Below are positions 49,099 through 57,637 of a stretch of 64,000 nucleotides of DNA, piece by piece (position 1 is the stretch's first letter; every line of letters starts with the position of its first letter). The stretch is taken from contig JBPOHT010000036.1 in the NCBI GenBank assembly GCA_052035235.1, positions 1 to 64,000 of the forward strand, written 5' to 3'. The position numbers and the translations under genes are program-made. The DNA comes from Solimonas_A sp052035235. Lineage in GTDB: Bacteria > Pseudomonadota > Gammaproteobacteria > Nevskiales > Nevskiaceae. Under the pieces are notes generated by a model. That model was not told the DNA's origin. It did no database searches and saw nothing but the letters and a program-made list of their open reading frames with translations.

Positions 49099-49734
49099 AT
49101 GCGCCTGTTCCCTGCCGTCCTTGTCCTGCCGAGCCTGATGCTCGCGGGCTGCGTCGCCACGGGTCCGTACTATCCGCAGGAGGTCGGCCGGGTCTACGGT
49201 TACGACAGCTACTCCACCTACGATCCCTACCCTCCGACCTATTACGGTCCGGACGTCTACTACTACTCGTACCGGCCGGCCCCGGATTATTACTACCGCC
49301 CGGGCTACGGCTATTACCGCCCGCAAGCCTACGGCGTCCGTCCGAGCCGCCCCCCGGACCGCGATTACGGACACAACGATCACGGTGGCCATGACCACGG
49401 TGGCCCGAGGCCGCCGCGCCCGGGAACGGGCCCCGACCGCCCGGATCGCCCCGACCGCCCGGATCGCCCGGATCGCCCGGATCGCCCGACGACCGGACTC
49501 TGGGGCAGCACCCGTCCCGATCCGCCCCCGCAGGCCCAGCCGCCGTCGCGCCCGGAGCGTCCTGACCGCAAACCCGGCCTTTGGGGAGCCCAACGGCCGG
49601 ATGCGGCTCCGTCACGCCCCTCCCGTCCCCCGGTGGAATCGGCGCCTCCGCCGAGGCTCGAGCGGCCTCAGGCGAACGGACCCGGGCGCTCCGAGGGCGA
49701 GCGCCGGCGCGGCTGGGGCCGTGCCGGTGGCTGA
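49099..49734 (+). CDS. Tyr/Pro-rich repeat lipoprotein
   Basis: A 211-residue lipoprotein of unknown role. The lipobox LAGC puts the lipidated cysteine at residue 18. Then comes a Tyr-rich stretch (about residues 22-80, YYYSYRPAPDYYYRPGYGYYR), a His/Asp/Gly patch (DYGHNDHGGHDHGG) and six PDR tripeptides (residues 112-129). The tail is Pro/Arg-rich with two G-LWG motifs. The composition points to a disordered cell-envelope protein, perhaps glycan- or metal-binding, but there is no family match that I can name. Confidence 0.72.
   Translation: MRLFPAVLVLPSLMLAGCVATGPYYPQEVGRVYGYDSYSTYDPYPPTYYGPDVYYYSYRPAPDYYYRPGYGYYRPQAYGVRPSRPPDRDYGHNDHGGHDHGGPRPPRPGTGPDRPDRPDRPDRPDRPDRPTTGLWGSTRPDPPPQAQPPSRPERPDRKPGLWGAQRPDAAPSRPSRPPVESAPPPRLERPQANGPGRSEGERRRGWGRAGG
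49432..49485 (+). repeat. Nine-base tandem repeat in the lipoprotein gene
   Basis: Six copies of a 9-base unit (CCG-GAT-CGC or CCC-GAC-CGC) encode Pro-Asp-Arg six times. The last three copies are identical at DNA level, which suggests recent slippage. The period is a multiple of three, so copy-number changes would not shift the frame. Confidence 0.9.
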
Positions 49735-49764
49735 AGCCGGGAAGCATTTGCAGGCGCTGGCGCC

Positions 49765-49770
49765 TATAAT
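49765..49770 (+). promoter_or_regulatory. -10 box of hisI
   Basis: A perfect TATAAT 33 bases before the hisI ATG predicts a leader of about 27 bases. No good -35 hexamer is visible at the normal spacing. Confidence 0.55.
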
Positions 49771-49803
49771 GTCGCCCGCTTTTTATGGTTAACCGGATCG
49801 AAC

Positions 49804-50283
49804 ATGTCCTTTTCCGATATCCAATTCTTCCCCCGCGTCACGATCGAACAGGTCGAGGAAGGCAATGAGCTCGCGCCGAAGTTCGACGAGCATGGCCTGA
49901 TCCCCTGCGTCACCACCGCCTCCCACAACGGCGAGGTGCTGATGCTGGGCTACATGAACGCCGAGGCACTGAGGAAGACGATCCTGACCGGCGAAGCGCA
50001 CTACTGGTCGCGCTCGCGCAAGGTGATCTGGCACAAGGGTGCCACCAGCGGCCTGACCCAGAAGGTAGTCTCCCTGCGCATCGACGACGATCAGGACGCC
50101 ATCTGGCTCAGCGTCAACGTCATCGGCGACGCCAGCTGCCACGTCGGCTACCGCTCCTGCTTCTATCGCTCGGTGCCCACCGGCGAGGGTCCGGACGTGC
50201 GCGTGCTGAACTACGAGGAGAAGGAAAAGACCTTCGACCCCAAGGCCGTGTACGGCGACGCGCCGAACCCGACCATCCTCTGA
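49804..50283 (+). CDS. hisI: Phosphoribosyl-AMP cyclohydrolase
   Basis: A 159-residue stand-alone HisI opening the purine ring of PR-AMP in histidine synthesis. The zinc ligands are the cysteine in GDASCHVGYRSCFYR (two) and a third in IPCVTTAS; HYWSRSRKVIWHKG and DQDAIW also fit. It lacks the HisE domain, as in most betaproteobacteria and some gammaproteobacteria, and lies outside any his operon. The length is slightly longer than typical HisI at the C-terminus. It has its own promoter and terminator. Confidence 0.93.
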   Translation: MSFSDIQFFPRVTIEQVEEGNELAPKFDEHGLIPCVTTASHNGEVLMLGYMNAEALRKTILTGEAHYWSRSRKVIWHKGATSGLTQKVVSLRIDDDQDAIWLSVNVIGDASCHVGYRSCFYRSVPTGEGPDVRVLNYEEKEKTFDPKAVYGDAPNPTIL

Positions 50284-50300
50284 GCCGTCTTTCAGAGACC

Positions 50301-50335
50301 CGAACGAGGCCCGCCATGCGGGCCTCGTTCGTTTT
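50301..50335 (+). terminator. Intrinsic terminator of hisI
   Basis: A perfect 14-bp stem (50301-50314 with 50318-50331) around a CAT loop, with TTTT after it. Confidence 0.9.
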
Positions 50336-50435
50336 GGGTACTTGGAACGACCGCTCTGGCTGCGGCTTTCCATGACACAGCCCCGGGAGTAGGCTGTGGA
50401 GCATTATTCATGGCCATCTCGGGGGAGAATGTCCC

Positions 50436-51854
50436 ATGTCGCTCAGGCCCGTCTCGCGCGCCGTTTCAGTCGTTGCCGCCTTGCTGCTCTCCATGGGTTC
50501 TCCGCTCGCGGCACCGGGGGACCCCATCGGCACGCCCTCGGAACTGGCCGCCCCGACAGTTCCGTTCGGAACCGCTGATCTGGCCCGCTTGCCCGACGGC
50601 CGCGCGATCCACGTCTGGCTCGCTCCGACCCGGCCCGACTACCTGACGGCCTATCACCTCATGGTCCAGCGCATCGCCGCGGACGGATCGGCGCAGGGCC
50701 CTGCACTGCGTGTCGACGCCAGCCCGGCCACGGTTGGCAATGCCCGGGTCGCCGTCGATGCCGCCGGCAATTTCGTGATCGCGTGGGAGCAGTACGCGGT
50801 ACTGGAGAGCGGCATCGAGCGACAGGGCCGCATCTTCCAGCGGCGCTATTCGGCCAACGGCACGCCCCTGTCGGCACCGCTGCCGGTGGACACCGCCGGG
50901 CTCGCGGACGAATACGACCAGACCAACCCGGCCATCGCGATGAACGCACTGGGCCAGTTCGTCATCACCTGGCACACCTACCGTCGCGTCCGCGATGACC
51001 CTCCCTACTGGCAGGTCTACGAAGGGCCGATCCTGGCCCGCCGCTACGCCGCCAATGGCACGGCGCTCGCGGGTACCGAGGTGGTTGCCGAGCGCAAATC
51101 CGGACCGTTCCGCGTATATCCGAGCGGCTTCTACGGTTTCGGGGTGGGTTTTGCCTCCGAGTACGCCTCCGACGGCCCGGCGGTGGACATGGGACCGGAC
51201 GGTGGCTTCGTGGTGGCCTGGACCTCGGGTTCGGTGACCGGCGTGGTCGCCGGGCTGCCAATCCTGCGACAGCGCCTCTCGGCCGGCCTGCAATCGGTCC
51301 AGGCCCAGCGCTTCGACTCGGCGGGCAACAAGCTCGGCAAGCCCTCCCAGGCCATATCGCTGGTCAGCTGGGAGGCTGTGTTCGACGGCCCCACCGTGGC
51401 GCTGACCCCGGACGGCGGCTATGCGCTCGCCTGGATCCAGTACCAGCCCCTGCGCCTCGAGGCGAGCCGCCGCGGCACCTTCATGCGGCGCTACGACGCC
51501 TCCGGCAAGGCGCTGGGCCTGGCACCGGTCGAGGTGTTCCGCGACAAGCCCACGTACTCAGGTCCGCAATCGCCACTCATCGAGGCGGATGCCAACGGCA
51601 ACATCATCATCGCGGTGCGGCCACTGGGAGAGCCGGGCCAGTTCCGCAGTATCGCGTCCCGCGTCTTTGGCCCGGACAGCCGGGCGCTGGGGCCCATGAC
51701 GCTGGCCGGACAACTGCCGAACACCACTAGCGCAGGACTTCCACGCATTTCCCTGCATGCGAATGGCGACTACCAGCTCTCCTGGGCGGCAGGCATCTGG
51801 ACGGGCTCCTCGAACCGGGGAGCCCTGCTGACCCAGCGCATCGACGGCCCCTGA
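50436..51854 (+). CDS. Secreted repeat protein of unknown function
   Basis: A 472-residue exported protein. The signal peptide is residues 1-26 (PLAA). The mature part repeats a strand pattern of the form P-x-VAVDAAGNFVIAWEQY...RRYSANGTPL five or six times (about residues 75-165, 165-215, 235-300, 320-370, 395-465), like the blade pattern of beta-propeller or sialidase-like proteins. No catalytic motif is seen. GGGGGAG lies just upstream of the ATG. It is convergent with comEC, one base between the stops, so no room exists for a terminator. Confidence 0.72.
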   Translation: MSLRPVSRAVSVVAALLLSMGSPLAAPGDPIGTPSELAAPTVPFGTADLARLPDGRAIHVWLAPTRPDYLTAYHLMVQRIAADGSAQGPALRVDASPATVGNARVAVDAAGNFVIAWEQYAVLESGIERQGRIFQRRYSANGTPLSAPLPVDTAGLADEYDQTNPAIAMNALGQFVITWHTYRRVRDDPPYWQVYEGPILARRYAANGTALAGTEVVAERKSGPFRVYPSGFYGFGVGFASEYASDGPAVDMGPDGGFVVAWTSGSVTGVVAGLPILRQRLSAGLQSVQAQRFDSAGNKLGKPSQAISLVSWEAVFDGPTVALTPDGGYALAWIQYQPLRLEASRRGTFMRRYDASGKALGLAPVEVFRDKPTYSGPQSPLIEADANGNIIIAVRPLGEPGQFRSIASRVFGPDSRALGPMTLAGQLPNTTSAGLPRISLHANGDYQLSWAAGIWTGSSNRGALLTQRIDGP

Positions 51855-51855
51855 T

Positions 51856-54141
51856 TTAGGGCTCCGGCGGCGCGTTCCACCAAGCTGCCGCACGCCGCCG
51901 CCAGCCCTCGACCATGGGGGCAGCGGCGGGAGTCGGCAGCGACACCGATAGCGCACCCTCCACGCCGGTGACGTACTGCCGCGCACCAAGGGCCTCGTAA
52001 CGCGTCACCACCTCCGGCCGCGGATGGCCGAAATGGCTGCGCCAGCCAGCGGCGTGGATCACCACGCGAGGCTGCACGGCGGCAACGAACTCCGGAGCCG
52101 AGGAACTGCGGCTGCCGTGGTGCGGCGACACCAACAGATCAGCCCGCAGCCGTTCCGGATAGCGCTCCACCAGCCGTCGTTCCGCCGCGCGGTCGATGTC
52201 GCCGGTGAGCAAGGCCACCTGCCCTCCCGACTCGATTCGCAGCACGCAGGAGCGATGGTTGTCGTCGCCTTCGCCCGAGGCGGGTGGATGCAGGCTCTCG
52301 AAGTCCACCCCATCCCAGTGCCAGCGCAGGCCTTCGACGCAGGGCGGATGACCGGGGGTGCCGAACTGCTCGGTGATGCGCAGGCGTGCCTGCACCGCCG
52401 GAATACCGCCAGCATGGTCGTTGTCGCCATGCGACAGCAGCAGGCGATCGAGCCGGCCGACGCCGCGACTGAGCAGATACGGCACCACCACCGAATCGCC
52501 AGCGTCGAAGCCCTCCTCGAAGGCCGGCCCGGCGTCGTACAGCAGGGCATGGTTCGCGGTACGCACCACCACCGCCAGGCCCTGGCCGACATCCAGCGCC
52601 GCCAGCTCGAGGCCCCCATCGGGCGCTTGCCGCTGCGCAAAGGCCAGCGGCAGGAAGCACAGCAGCCCCAGCGGCCGCAGCGGCAGGCCGCGCGGCGCGA
52701 ACAGCAGCACCGCACCGAGCAGGGCCAGCAGCAGCGCCGGCCAGGCCGGGCTCCAGGCAATCCAGGCCTGAGGCCAGTGCGCGGCCTGCTCCAGGCCCAG
52801 GCGCAGCCAGCCCAGGGCGTCGGCGCTCCAGCCCAGCAGCGGCACGCCCGCCGCCGGCCACAGCGCCGCCAGCAGCATGGCGGCGAGCAGCAGCGGGGTC
52901 ATCAGCGCGAAGGCCGGTACCGCCAGCAGGTTCACCAGCGGTGCCGGCCAGGACAGGCCATGGAAGAAGTACAGCGTCAGCGGCGTCAGCACGACGCTGA
53001 GCATCAGTTGCAGCAGCACGGCGGCAAGCAGCCAGTGCGGCGTCGCCAACCGCCCGCTGCCGACGTAGAAGATCGCCGCCACCGCGCCGAAGGACAGCCA
53101 CAGACCTGGGCTGGTGATCGCCAAGGGGTCGAACAGCAGGATCAGCAGCCAGGCCAGTGCCAGCACCCGCGTCGGCTGCCCCAGGCGGTTGGCAAAGCCC
53201 GCGGCGATCACCAGCAGGGCCATCAGCGCCGCGCGGGCCACCGGCGCCTCGAAGCCCGCGATCACCGCATAGCCCGCCGCGAACAGGCCTGACATCAGCC
53301 ACCCGGCCTTCTGCGCCGGCATCCGCAACAGCAGCGGCGGCCATAGCGTCCACAGCCAGCGGCCCAGGAAGAAACCCACCACGGCCATGATGCCGATGTT
53401 GAAACCCGAGATCGCCACCAGATGGCTGGTGCCGGTGCGCCGGAAGACCTCCCAGTCGGCATCGCGCAGGCCGGATTGCTCGCCCAGGGTCAGCGCCGCC
53501 ACCATCGGCGCTGCCGGGTGCCCCGGCAGCCAGCCGTCGATCGCCTCCAGCAGTTGCTGGCGCAACGCCAACAGGCCCTGGCCCTCGCCACAGCGGGCCG
53601 CCGCGCGCACGGTGGCGGTGCCGCCGATGCCTTCCCGCAGCAGCCAGGCTTCGTAGTCGAAGCCGCCCGGATTCAGCGAGCCATGCGGGCTGCGCAGCTT
53701 CAGTTCCAGTCGCCAGCATTCGCCGGCACGCACGGTTTCCGTGGTGCGGTACCAGCTGACGCGCAGGTGCCTCGGCAGGCCATCGCCGGGTTCGGGATCG
53801 AAACGGAAGCGCCAGATGTTCTGCTGCGGCGATCGCGGATCGCGCTGCTGTTCCGGTAGCGAGGACACCTGCCCTTGCAGCGTCAGCACCTCCCCGTGCC
53901 GCTGCACGGGCCAGCGCTGCTCCAGCGCCCGCTGCGCCTGCCACAGCGTGATGCCCAGGCCCAGCGCGAGGAACAGGAAATGCCAGCGGAAGCGCCAGCG
54001 CGGCAATGCCGCGACCAGCGGCAACGCCAGCCAGGGCCAGGACGGCAGCTCGCGCCAGGCGTGCACGAGCAGCACGCCCAGCGTGAAGCAGAGGATCAGG
54101 ACGCGGAGGTCGGCACCAGCCGGCCGCTGTCCAGGGTCCAT
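51856..54141 (-). CDS. comEC: ComEC/Rec2 competence channel protein
   Basis: A 761-residue inner-membrane protein for DNA uptake in natural transformation. A domain order of N-terminal OB-fold DUF4131 (about residues 20-200), the competence helix bundle (SHLVAISGFNIGIMAVVGFFLGR onward, about 240-510) and a C-terminal metallo-beta-lactamase-like domain is complete. The latter has DVGQGLAVVVR, LLLSHGDNDHAGGIPAV and SPHHGSRSSS. It overlaps lolD by 46 bases. The lolC-lolD-comEC order occurs in Xanthomonadales and Pseudomonas. The organism may be competent if the pilus genes exist elsewhere. Confidence 0.92.
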   Translation of the reverse strand: MDPGQRPAGADLRVLILCFTLGVLLVHAWRELPSWPWLALPLVAALPRWRFRWHFLFLALGLGITLWQAQRALEQRWPVQRHGEVLTLQGQVSSLPEQQRDPRSPQQNIWRFRFDPEPGDGLPRHLRVSWYRTTETVRAGECWRLELKLRSPHGSLNPGGFDYEAWLLREGIGGTATVRAAARCGEGQGLLALRQQLLEAIDGWLPGHPAAPMVAALTLGEQSGLRDADWEVFRRTGTSHLVAISGFNIGIMAVVGFFLGRWLWTLWPPLLLRMPAQKAGWLMSGLFAAGYAVIAGFEAPVARAALMALLVIAAGFANRLGQPTRVLALAWLLILLFDPLAITSPGLWLSFGAVAAIFYVGSGRLATPHWLLAAVLLQLMLSVVLTPLTLYFFHGLSWPAPLVNLLAVPAFALMTPLLLAAMLLAALWPAAGVPLLGWSADALGWLRLGLEQAAHWPQAWIAWSPAWPALLLALLGAVLLFAPRGLPLRPLGLLCFLPLAFAQRQAPDGGLELAALDVGQGLAVVVRTANHALLYDAGPAFEEGFDAGDSVVVPYLLSRGVGRLDRLLLSHGDNDHAGGIPAVQARLRITEQFGTPGHPPCVEGLRWHWDGVDFESLHPPASGEGDDNHRSCVLRIESGGQVALLTGDIDRAAERRLVERYPERLRADLLVSPHHGSRSSSAPEFVAAVQPRVVIHAAGWRSHFGHPRPEVVTRYEALGARQYVTGVEGALSVSLPTPAAAPMVEGWRRRAAAWWNAPPEP

Positions 54142-54779
54142 ATGCGGTCCATGCGTGCGGCCAGGCGCAGGTCGTGGGTGACGACGACCAGGCTCGTACC
54201 GAGCTCCTGGTTCAGTTCCAGCATCAACTCGAAGACGCGTTCGGCGGTCTTGGTGTCGAGGTTACCGGTGGGCTCGTCGGCCAGCACGCAGGCCGGCCGC
54301 GTGACCAGCGCGCGCGCCACCGCGGCACGCTGGCGCTCGCCGCCGGAGAGCTCGCCCGGCTTATGCTGCAGGCGATCGCCCAGGCCCACGCGCTTGAGCA
54401 GGTCGCCGGCCTGGTCGTAGGCCTCCCGCTCGTTGGTGCGGCGGATCAGCAGCGGCATCGCCACGTTCTCCAGCGCCGAGAACTCCGGCAGCAGGTGATG
54501 GAACTGGTAGACGAAGCCCAGCGACTGGTTGCGCAGGCGCCCGCGTGCGGCGTCAGTCAGCGCCGACATGCGCTCGCCAGCGACCCAGACTTCGCCGGTG
54601 CTGGGCTCGTCCAGCCCACCCAGGCAGTGCAGCAGGGTGGATTTGCCGGAGCCGCTGGCACCGACGATGGCGACGCGCTCGCCTCGGGCGACTTCGAAGT
54701 CGATCTGGCTCCACACGTCCAGCCGCAGTCGTCCGTCGTCGAAGGTCTTGGAGAGATTGGTTGCTTTGAGGATCGTCAT
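54096..54779 (-). CDS. lolD: Lipoprotein-releasing ABC transporter ATPase LolD
   Basis: A 227-residue ABC ATPase driving release of outer-membrane lipoproteins to LolA. Walker A is GASGSGKSTLLH (about residue 40), the ABC signature is LSGGERQRAAVARAL, Walker B is VLADEPTGNLD and the switch is VVTHD. The LolD-specific YQFHHLLPEFSALENVAMPLL is present. It starts four bases after lolC, and its stop lies within comEC. Confidence 0.95.
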   Translation of the reverse strand: MTILKATNLSKTFDDGRLRLDVWSQIDFEVARGERVAIVGASGSGKSTLLHCLGGLDEPSTGEVWVAGERMSALTDAARGRLRNQSLGFVYQFHHLLPEFSALENVAMPLLIRRTNEREAYDQAGDLLKRVGLGDRLQHKPGELSGGERQRAAVARALVTRPACVLADEPTGNLDTKTAERVFELMLELNQELGTSLVVVTHDLRLAARMDRIWTLDSGRLVPTSAS

Positions 54780-54783
54780 GGCC

Positions 54784-56031
54784 CTACTCGTAACGGAGGG
54801 CTTCGGCCGGCTGCACGCGCGACGCGCGCCAGGCCGGGTAGATCGTGGACAGCAGGCCGAGCGTCAGCGACAGGATGCTGATCTTGGTGACGTCGCTCCA
54901 TTTGAGCTCGGACGGCAGGTCGCTGATGTAGTAGACGTCCGGCGCCAGCACCGGGCCGCCCATCAGCATTTCCAGCAGCGGCACGATCCGCTCCACGTTC
55001 AGGGCCAGGGCGATGCCACCGACCACGCCCAGCAGCGTGCCGACCACGCCGATGATCGAGCCCTGCACCATGAAGATGGCCATGATCGAACGCGGGCTGG
55101 CGCCCAGGGTGCGCAGGATGGCGATGTCGGCCTGCTTGTCCTGCACCACCATCACCAGCGTCGAGACGATGTTGAAGGCCGCCACGCCGACGATCAGCGA
55201 CAGGATGATGAACATCACCATCTTTTCGGTCTTCACCGCGCGGAAGAAGTTGGCGTGGCTGCGCGTCCAGTCGGACACGAAGTAGATGCCCGCCATGTCC
55301 TGCGCCAGCTCGTGCGCCACGCGCGGCGCCTCGAACAGGTCGTGCAGCTTCAGGCGCACGCCGGTGACGTTGTCGCCCATGCGCAGCAGGGTCTGCGCGT
55401 CCTGCAGGTTGATCAGCACCATGCCACGGTCGTACTCGTACATGCCGACCTTGAACACGCCGGCCACGGTGAAGCGGCGGAAGCGCGGCAGCACGCCGGC
55501 CGGCGTGACGCTGGCCTGCGGGATCATCAGGTCCACCTTGTCGCCGGGGCCGACACCCATGGCCTGGGCGATCTCGTAGCCCAGCACGATCTTGTATTCG
55601 CCGGGCTTCAGGTCCGTGAGCTGGCCGGCCTTCATGTGCTGGGCCACCTCGTTGACGCGGGATTCGCGCTCCGGGTCAATGCCGCGCAGCAGGGTGCCGG
55701 ACAGCTCGCTGCCGACCCGGATCATGCCCTCGCCCTCGATGTAGGGCGCCACGGCGACGATTTCCTTGTGGGTCTCGGCCTTCTTCGCGGCGTCCTGCCA
55801 GCCCGACAGGCCACCCTCGAACGCCGAGATGGTGGCGTGGGAGGCCATGCCGAGGATGCGGGTCCGCAGCTCGCGCTCGAAGCCGTTCATCACCGACAGC
55901 ACCGTGATCAGCGCCATGGCGCCCACGGCGATGCCGGCCATGGAGGCGGCGGAAATGAAGGAAATGAAATGGTTACGCCGCTTGGCCCGCGTGTAGCGCA
56001 GCCCCGCGTAAAGTTCGAATGGATTTCGCAT
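54784..56031 (-). CDS. lolC: Lipoprotein-releasing permease LolC/LolE
   Basis: A 415-residue permease of the LolCDE complex. The N-terminal helix follows MRNPFELYAGLRYTRAKRRNHFISFISAAS, a large periplasmic domain spans about residues 50-265, and three C-terminal helices include KQADIAILRTLGASPRSIMAIFMVQG, the coupling segment shared with LolE and MacB. Only one permease gene is present next to lolD here, so the complex is probably a LolF-type homodimer or has its second subunit elsewhere. The ATG at 56031 is the family start; the longer frame is shadow. Confidence 0.93.
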   Translation of the reverse strand: MRNPFELYAGLRYTRAKRRNHFISFISAASMAGIAVGAMALITVLSVMNGFERELRTRILGMASHATISAFEGGLSGWQDAAKKAETHKEIVAVAPYIEGEGMIRVGSELSGTLLRGIDPERESRVNEVAQHMKAGQLTDLKPGEYKIVLGYEIAQAMGVGPGDKVDLMIPQASVTPAGVLPRFRRFTVAGVFKVGMYEYDRGMVLINLQDAQTLLRMGDNVTGVRLKLHDLFEAPRVAHELAQDMAGIYFVSDWTRSHANFFRAVKTEKMVMFIILSLIVGVAAFNIVSTLVMVVQDKQADIAILRTLGASPRSIMAIFMVQGSIIGVVGTLLGVVGGIALALNVERIVPLLEMLMGGPVLAPDVYYISDLPSELKWSDVTKISILSLTLGLLSTIYPAWRASRVQPAEALRYE

Positions 56032-56165
56032 TTCTGGGTCTTCTGGCCCGGGTATTACAGCATGGACGCCGCGTGCTTGGCTCTGGGCAGACCGCGCCGG
56101 AGCCTGCGCGTTCCCTGGAATGCGCTCCCGCACCCGACATCTGTTGCCGCCCTCCCGCGGGGTGC

Positions 56166-56171
56166 TATAGT
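56166..56171 (+). promoter_or_regulatory. -10 box of the 56.2-kb gene
   Basis: TATAGT 29 bases before the ATG at 56201 predicts a leader of about 23 bases. Confidence 0.4.
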
Positions 56172-56200
56172 GCGGCAAAACTGATCGGGGTCAGTGAGTT

Positions 56201-56536
56201 ATGCGCACTACTTTGCTTGCTTTCGCAGTTGCGCTCGGCGCCCTCGCCGGCGCCGCCCAGGCCGATGTGCTGGCTCTGCCGGAGGGCGCTTCGTCCGCCC
56301 CGGTCAGCGTGCCCGCCCGCGGCAGTTCCATGGCCACCGTCAGCCAGCAGTTCGGAGAGCCGTCGACCAAGCACCCGGCCAAGGGTGGCGGTTCGGTCAA
56401 GCATCCGCCGATCACGCGCTGGGACTACCCGACGTTCTCGGTGTTCTTCGAACGCAGCTCAGTGATCGACGTGGTGGTCAAGGGCGTGCCGATGCCGATC
56501 CAGAACAAGGATGAATTGCAACCCGCGAGCCCCTAG
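56201..56536 (+). CDS. Conserved small periplasmic protein
   Basis: A 111-residue exported protein. The signal peptide (residues 1-21, AAQA) is followed by a short linker. A core of the form RGSSMATVSQQFGEPSTKHPAKGGG and HPPITRWDYPTFSVFFERSSVIDVVVK resembles an SmpA/OmlA-like beta-alpha-beta fold found in many Xanthomonadales-type proteins of unknown function. GTGAG upstream of the ATG gives a weak ribosome site. It is followed by a terminator and the agmatine genes, so it is probably monocistronic. Confidence 0.8.
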   Translation: MRTTLLAFAVALGALAGAAQADVLALPEGASSAPVSVPARGSSMATVSQQFGEPSTKHPAKGGGSVKHPPITRWDYPTFSVFFERSSVIDVVVKGVPMPIQNKDELQPASP

Positions 56537-56561
56537 AATCGCGGGCCGCTGAACCGTATCC

Positions 56562-56585
56562 AAAGGGGCGCGCAAGCGCCCCTTT
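56562..56585 (+). terminator. Terminator of the small periplasmic protein gene
   Basis: A perfect 10-bp stem (56562-56571 with 56576-56585) around GCAA, followed by CTCGTTT, 26 bases after the stop. Confidence 0.75.
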
Positions 56586-56604
56586 CTCGTTTGTGGAGAG
56601 ACCG

Positions 56605-57627
56605 ATGTCCGTGATCCTGCCCTCCGAGTGGGCCCCGCAATCCGCCATCCAGCTGACCTGGCCGCGTCCGGACGGTGATTTTGCCGAGCGTTTCGACGCG
56701 GTGGAGGACAACTTCCTGCGCCTGGCCGCCGCCATTACCCGCTTCCAGGACCTGATCGTGGCCTGCGGCGAAGACGTGGAGGGCCTGCGCGCCCGCCTCG
56801 TCGCCGCCGGCTGCCCGGCGGCCCGCCTGAAGCTGTACGCGGTGCCGGCCGATGACGTCTGGGCCCGCGACCACGGCCCCATCACCGTGTTCCGCAACGG
56901 CAAGCCGATCCACCTGGACTTCGTCTTCAACGGCTGGGGCAACAAGTTCGATGCCTCGCAAGACAACGAGGTCACGCAAGGGCTGGCCGGGCAAGGTGCC
57001 TGGAACACCCTGGTGGAATCGATCGCCTTCGTGCTGGAGGGCGGCGGCATCGAGAGCGACGGCCAGGGCACGCTGCTGACCACCGAGCGCTGCCTGCTGG
57101 CGCCCACGCGCAATCCGCAGTTCGACAAGGCCCACATCGAGGCCAAGCTCAAGGCCTGGTTCGGCCTGGAACGCGTGCTGTGGCTGAAGCATGGCGACCT
57201 GCTGGGCGACGACACCGACGGCCACATCGACACCGTCGCCCGCTTCTGCGATGCCTCCACCATCGCCTACCAGGCCTGCGACGATGCCAAGGACGCGCAC
57301 TACGAAGACCTGAAGGCCATGGAAGCAGAGCTGCAGGCGCTGCGCCAGGCCAACGGCGAGCCCTACAAGCTGGTGCCGTTGCCGCTGCCGACCGCGATCT
57401 TCGATGAGACCGGCAAGCGCCTGCCGGCCGGCTACCCGAACTTCCTGATCATGAACGGTGCCGTACTGGTGCCGACCTACGGCGTGGAGACCGACGCCGA
57501 GGCCCTGCGCCGCCTGGTGCCCTGCTTCCCGGGGCGCGAGGTGATCGGCGTGGACTGCCGCACCCTGATCCACCAGTACGGCAGCCTGCATTGCGTGACG
57601 ATGCAGATTCCGTCCGCCGCGGCCTGA
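56605..57627 (+). CDS. aguA: Agmatine deiminase
   Basis: A 340-residue enzyme of the peptidyl-arginine-deiminase fold that converts agmatine to N-carbamoylputrescine. Active-site segments are VWARDHGPI, EGGGIESDGQGTLLTTE and HGDLLGDDTDGHIDTVARF. The catalytic cysteine lies near the end in YGSLHCVTMQIPS. The start is ATG 56605, after GGAGAG; a GTG twelve bases earlier is part of that site. It is ten bases ahead of aguB, so the two steps are one operon. Confidence 0.95.
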   Translation: MSVILPSEWAPQSAIQLTWPRPDGDFAERFDAVEDNFLRLAAAITRFQDLIVACGEDVEGLRARLVAAGCPAARLKLYAVPADDVWARDHGPITVFRNGKPIHLDFVFNGWGNKFDASQDNEVTQGLAGQGAWNTLVESIAFVLEGGGIESDGQGTLLTTERCLLAPTRNPQFDKAHIEAKLKAWFGLERVLWLKHGDLLGDDTDGHIDTVARFCDASTIAYQACDDAKDAHYEDLKAMEAELQALRQANGEPYKLVPLPLPTAIFDETGKRLPAGYPNFLIMNGAVLVPTYGVETDAEALRRLVPCFPGREVIGVDCRTLIHQYGSLHCVTMQIPSAAA

Positions 57628-57637
57628 CCCGGAGCGC

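Noticed and set aside
49432..49485. Tandem repeats at 49.4 kb as a CRISPR array
   Set aside because: The unit is 9 bases with no spacers and lies inside a coding frame.
54096..54141. The 46-base lolD-comEC overlap as a possible wrong comEC start
   Set aside because: No later start keeps the N-terminal region intact, and the overlap length is compatible with translational coupling.
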